This document shows positions 6,715 to 8,333 of a DNA stretch of 8,333 nt, piece by piece. The position numbers and the translations under genes were made by a program. Source of the stretch: Paracoccaceae bacterium (GTDB lineage: Bacteria; Pseudomonadota; Alphaproteobacteria; Rhodobacterales; Rhodobacteraceae); assembly GCA_003500165.1 (NCBI GenBank), contig DNSZ01000136.1, forward strand, positions 1-8,333. Reading direction: 5' to 3'. The notes beneath the pieces are model-generated. The model saw only the letters and a program-made list of their open reading frames with translations. It had not been told where the DNA came from and made no database searches. The stretch's first letter is position 1; each line of letters starts with the position of its first letter.

Positions 6715-7499
6715 GGCCCTAGCCGCGCCTGCAGCGCCAGCAGATCGGCCCAGGCCTCGCGCTTGGCCGCCGGGTTGCGCAGCAGATAGGCGGGGTGGAA
6801 CATCGGCAAAGCGGGTCGCCCCGCCGCCTGCGCCCATTGCCCGCGCAATCTGGTGATCCCGCGCCGCCCCAGCATCGCCGCACAGGCATGGTTGCCCATC
6901 AGCACCAGCACGGCCGGATCGACGAGCGCGATATGCCGGTCGACAAAGGGGCGCAGCATGGCGATCTCTTCGGGTTTCGGGTCGCGGTTCTGCGGCGGGC
7001 GCCAGGGCAGCACATTGGTGATATAGACGCCCCGGGCGGGATCGTCGGCATGGCGGTCGCGGCCGATCGCCGCCAGCATCCGGTCAAGAAGCTGCCCCGC
7101 CCGGCCGACAAATGGCTTGCCCTGAAGGTCCTCGTCGCGGCCCGGCGCCTCGCCCAGGATCATCAGGGCCGCGGCCGGATCGCCATCGGCAAAGACCAGG
7201 TTGCGGGCGCCCTGTTTCAGGTCGCAGCGGTCGAACCGCGCCAGCGCGTCGCGCAGGGCGGGCAGGTCTGCCGCCGCGTCGGCGATTGCGCGGGCCTCGG
7301 CCACATTGTCTGCGGGCGCCGCCGGGGGCGCGGCCGGTTCGGCGGGGTGCGGTGCGGCGGGCGGTACGGGCGCCGCCGCCGCCGCCGCGGGCGTCGTAGC
7401 CAGCGCATAGCGGTCGACCGGCGCATCGCCGATTGCCTCGGTCGCCCCCAATTCGATCTGCCAGTCAAGCGCGGCCAGAAGCGCGGCGCGGTCGGTCAT
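6711..7499 (-). CDS. uracil-DNA glycosylase, family-4-like (lacking Fe-S cysteines)
   Basis: This 262-aa DNA-repair enzyme should excise uracil from DNA as the first step of base-excision repair. The glycosylase domain spans about residues 85-262. Motif A is GEAPGRDEDLQGKPFVGRAG at 116-135. ITNVLPWRPPQNRDPKPEEI is at 160-179. The C-terminal motif is HPAYLL at 235-240. Family 4 enzymes such as that of Thermus thermophilus bind a [4Fe-4S] cluster through four Cys. Here only C92 and C206 are present, and the three other expected ligand positions read as Lys (in RCDLK), Trp165 and Leu182. An Ala/Pro-rich linker (about 35-68), partly encoded by a GCC trinucleotide run, precedes the domain. The start at 7499 has a strong SD (AAGGGGG, 7512-7506) with a 6-nt spacer. 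It is the first gene of the operon and divergent from pyrB. Confidence 0.92.
   Translation of the reverse strand: MTDRAALLAALDWQIELGATEAIGDAPVDRYALATTPAAAAAAPVPPAAPHPAEPAAPPAAPADNVAEARAIADAAADLPALRDALARFDRCDLKQGARNLVFADGDPAAALMILGEAPGRDEDLQGKPFVGRAGQLLDRMLAAIGRDRHADDPARGVYITNVLPWRPPQNRDPKPEEIAMLRPFVDRHIALVDPAVLVLMGNHACAAMLGRRGITRLRGQWAQAAGRPALPMFHPAYLLRNPAAKREAWADLLALQARLGP
7371..7388 (-). repeat. GCC trinucleotide run encoding poly-Ala
   Basis: Five tandem GCC units plus GCG, read on the plus strand at 7372-7389, sit in frame within the glycosylase gene. They encode Ala38-Ala43 in the Ala/Pro linker. Slippage here would change linker length by whole residues. This is an ordinary low-complexity tract for such GC-rich DNA. 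Confidence 0.6.
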
Positions 7500-7505
7500 G
7501 CCAAT

Positions 7506-7512
7506 CCCCCTT
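7506..7512 (-). promoter_or_regulatory. ribosome binding site of the glycosylase gene
   Basis: AAGGGGG on the minus strand lies 6 nt before the ATG at 7499. It is the clearest Shine-Dalgarno match in the window and decides this start over the longer in-frame one at 7553. Confidence 0.65.
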
Positions 7513-7519
7513 GCACCCC

Positions 7520-7549
7520 GTTCTAGCCTGCCGCCCGCCCCCGGGCCAA
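7520..7549 (-). promoter_or_regulatory. candidate promoter of the glycosylase operon
   Basis: On the minus strand, TTGGCC (7549-7544, four of six -35 matches) is spaced 18 nt from TAGAAC (7525-7520, four of six -10 matches). Initiation would fall close to 7513, leaving a very short leader that begins at the Shine-Dalgarno sequence. It is a weak motif match, supported mainly by position. Confidence 0.3.
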
Positions 7550-7554
7550 GCATC

Positions 7555-7584
7555 TTGCCGCACCGGCCGCCCGGCGCCTATAGG
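7555..7584 (+). promoter_or_regulatory. candidate promoter of pyrB
   Basis: TTGCCG (7555-7560) and TATAGG (7579-7584) are each four-of-six matches to the sigma-70 -35 and -10 elements, separated by 18 nt. Transcription would start near 7591, about 22 nt before the pyrB ATG. A GGGG run at 7601-7604 gives a modest SD with an 8-nt spacer. The -35 element lies back to back with that of the divergent glycosylase gene, so regulation could be shared. No attenuator-like leader peptide is visible in so short a leader. Confidence 0.35.
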
Positions 7585-7612
7585 GGACGGGTCCAGGCAC
7601 GGGGCATCGCAT

Positions 7613-8333
7613 ATGTGGGACGGACGGCACCTGCTGGGGATCGAGCAACTGGCGCCTGCCGATATCGTGGCGCTTCTCGATCTGGCCGATCGCTATGCGG
7701 CGCTGAACCGGGCCCCCGAAAAGCATGGCTCGGCGCTCTTCGGGCTGACCCAGATCAACATGTTCTTCGAACCCTCGACCCGGACGCAGGCAAGCTTCGA
7801 GATCGCCGGCAAACGGCTGGGTGCCGATGTGATGTCGATGCCGATGCAGGCGAGTTCCCTGAAGAAGGGCGAGACGCTGATCGACACCGCACTGACGCTG
7901 AACGCCATGCATCCCGATCTGCTGGTGGTGCGTCACCCGGCCTCGGGCGCGGTCGACCTGCTGGCGCAAAAGGTGAATTGCGCGGTGCTGAATGCGGGCG
8001 ACGGCCGGCACGAGCATCCCACCCAGGCGCTGTTGGATGCGCTGACGATCCGGCGCGCCAAGGGGCGGCTGCACCGGCTGACCGTGGCGATCTGCGGCGA
8101 CATCGCGCATTCCCGCGTGGCCCGATCGAACCTGCTGCTGCTGGGCAAGATGGAAAGCCGGCTGCGGGTGATCGGCCCGCCCACGCTGATGCCCGCGGGG
8201 ATCGCCGAGATGGGGGTCGAGGTGTTCGACGACATGGCCCAGGGCTTGCAGGACGCCGACGTCGTGATGATGCTGCGCCTGCAGAAGGAGCGGATGGATG
8301 GCGGGTTCATCCCCAGCGAGCGGGAGTATTATC
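7613..8333 (+). CDS. pyrB: aspartate carbamoyltransferase catalytic subunit (partial, 3' end outside window)
   Basis: The first 240 codons are present. The enzyme condenses carbamoyl phosphate with aspartate to give N-carbamoylaspartate, the committed step of de novo pyrimidine synthesis, in the cytosol. The carbamoyl-phosphate site STRT is at residues 55-58 inside FFEPSTRTQASFE. The SLKKGET loop (82-88) supplies the lysine reached from the neighbouring subunit. VRHPASGA is at 106-113, and HEHPTQALLD at 133-142 carries the catalytic-site His. GDIAHSRVARS is at 162-172, and RLQKER (222-227) is the aspartate-binding loop. The whole reads as a normal, intact Rhodobacteraceae PyrB. The frame is open to the edge, and the family is about 300-320 aa, so roughly 60-80 codons are missing. 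The ATG at 7613 was chosen because MWDGRHLLGIEQL aligns with the usual N-terminus and the GGGG SD fits. It is divergent from the glycosylase operon. Confidence 0.96.
   Translation, partial: MWDGRHLLGIEQLAPADIVALLDLADRYAALNRAPEKHGSALFGLTQINMFFEPSTRTQASFEIAGKRLGADVMSMPMQASSLKKGETLIDTALTLNAMHPDLLVVRHPASGAVDLLAQKVNCAVLNAGDGRHEHPTQALLDALTIRRAKGRLHRLTVAICGDIAHSRVARSNLLLLGKMESRLRVIGPPTLMPAGIAEMGVEVFDDMAQGLQDADVVMMLRLQKERMDGGFIPSEREYY

Noticed and set aside
7523..8110. 195-codon minus-strand frame opposite pyrB
   Set aside because: It is antisense to the clearly conserved aspartate carbamoyltransferase sequence and has shadow-type composition.

Overview
The window is high-GC DNA (roughly two thirds or more G+C by eye) from an alphaproteobacterium, most likely a member of the Rhodobacterales/Rhodobacteraceae. 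The main evidence is the partial aspartate carbamoyltransferase at the right end, whose sequence looks typical of that group, together with the third-position G/C bias. No rRNA, tRNA, insertion sequence, CRISPR array or phage gene was seen. The very long open frames on the plus strand across positions 1-5367 are antisense shadows of the real minus-strand genes.

Reading leftward on the minus strand from about position 7500 there is a compact three-gene operon: a family-4-like uracil-DNA glycosylase (6711-7499), a small exported protein of unknown function (6130-6714, overlapping the first gene by ATGA), and a MoaB/MogA-type molybdopterin biosynthesis protein (5576-6118, 11 nt further on). A 322-bp intergenic region follows. 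It holds three adjacent, nearly perfect GC-rich hairpins bracketed by an 11/12 inverted repeat and a 14-bp direct repeat. A fourth stem-loop and a plausible sigma-70-like promoter lie next to the efflux operon.

The second minus-strand operon encodes an RND efflux pump: a membrane-fusion (HlyD/AcrA-type) adaptor (3772-5253) and a large inner-membrane RND permease (46-3768), 3 nt apart. The two should form an envelope-spanning exporter with an outer-membrane channel encoded elsewhere. The permease is about 190 residues longer than AcrB. The extra length lies in a hydrophobic insert between TM6 and TM7 and in a C-terminal extension with two likely helices.

On the plus strand, divergent from the glycosylase gene, the first 240 codons of pyrB (aspartate carbamoyltransferase, de novo pyrimidine synthesis) run off the right edge. 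The 113-bp divergent region can be read as two back-to-back weak sigma-70-like promoters. The most unusual items are the intergenic palindrome cluster, the enlarged RND permease with Asn at the usual TM10 lysine position, and a glycosylase that lacks the iron-sulfur cysteines of family 4. None of these proves a new system; most of the window is ordinary core or efflux chromosome.
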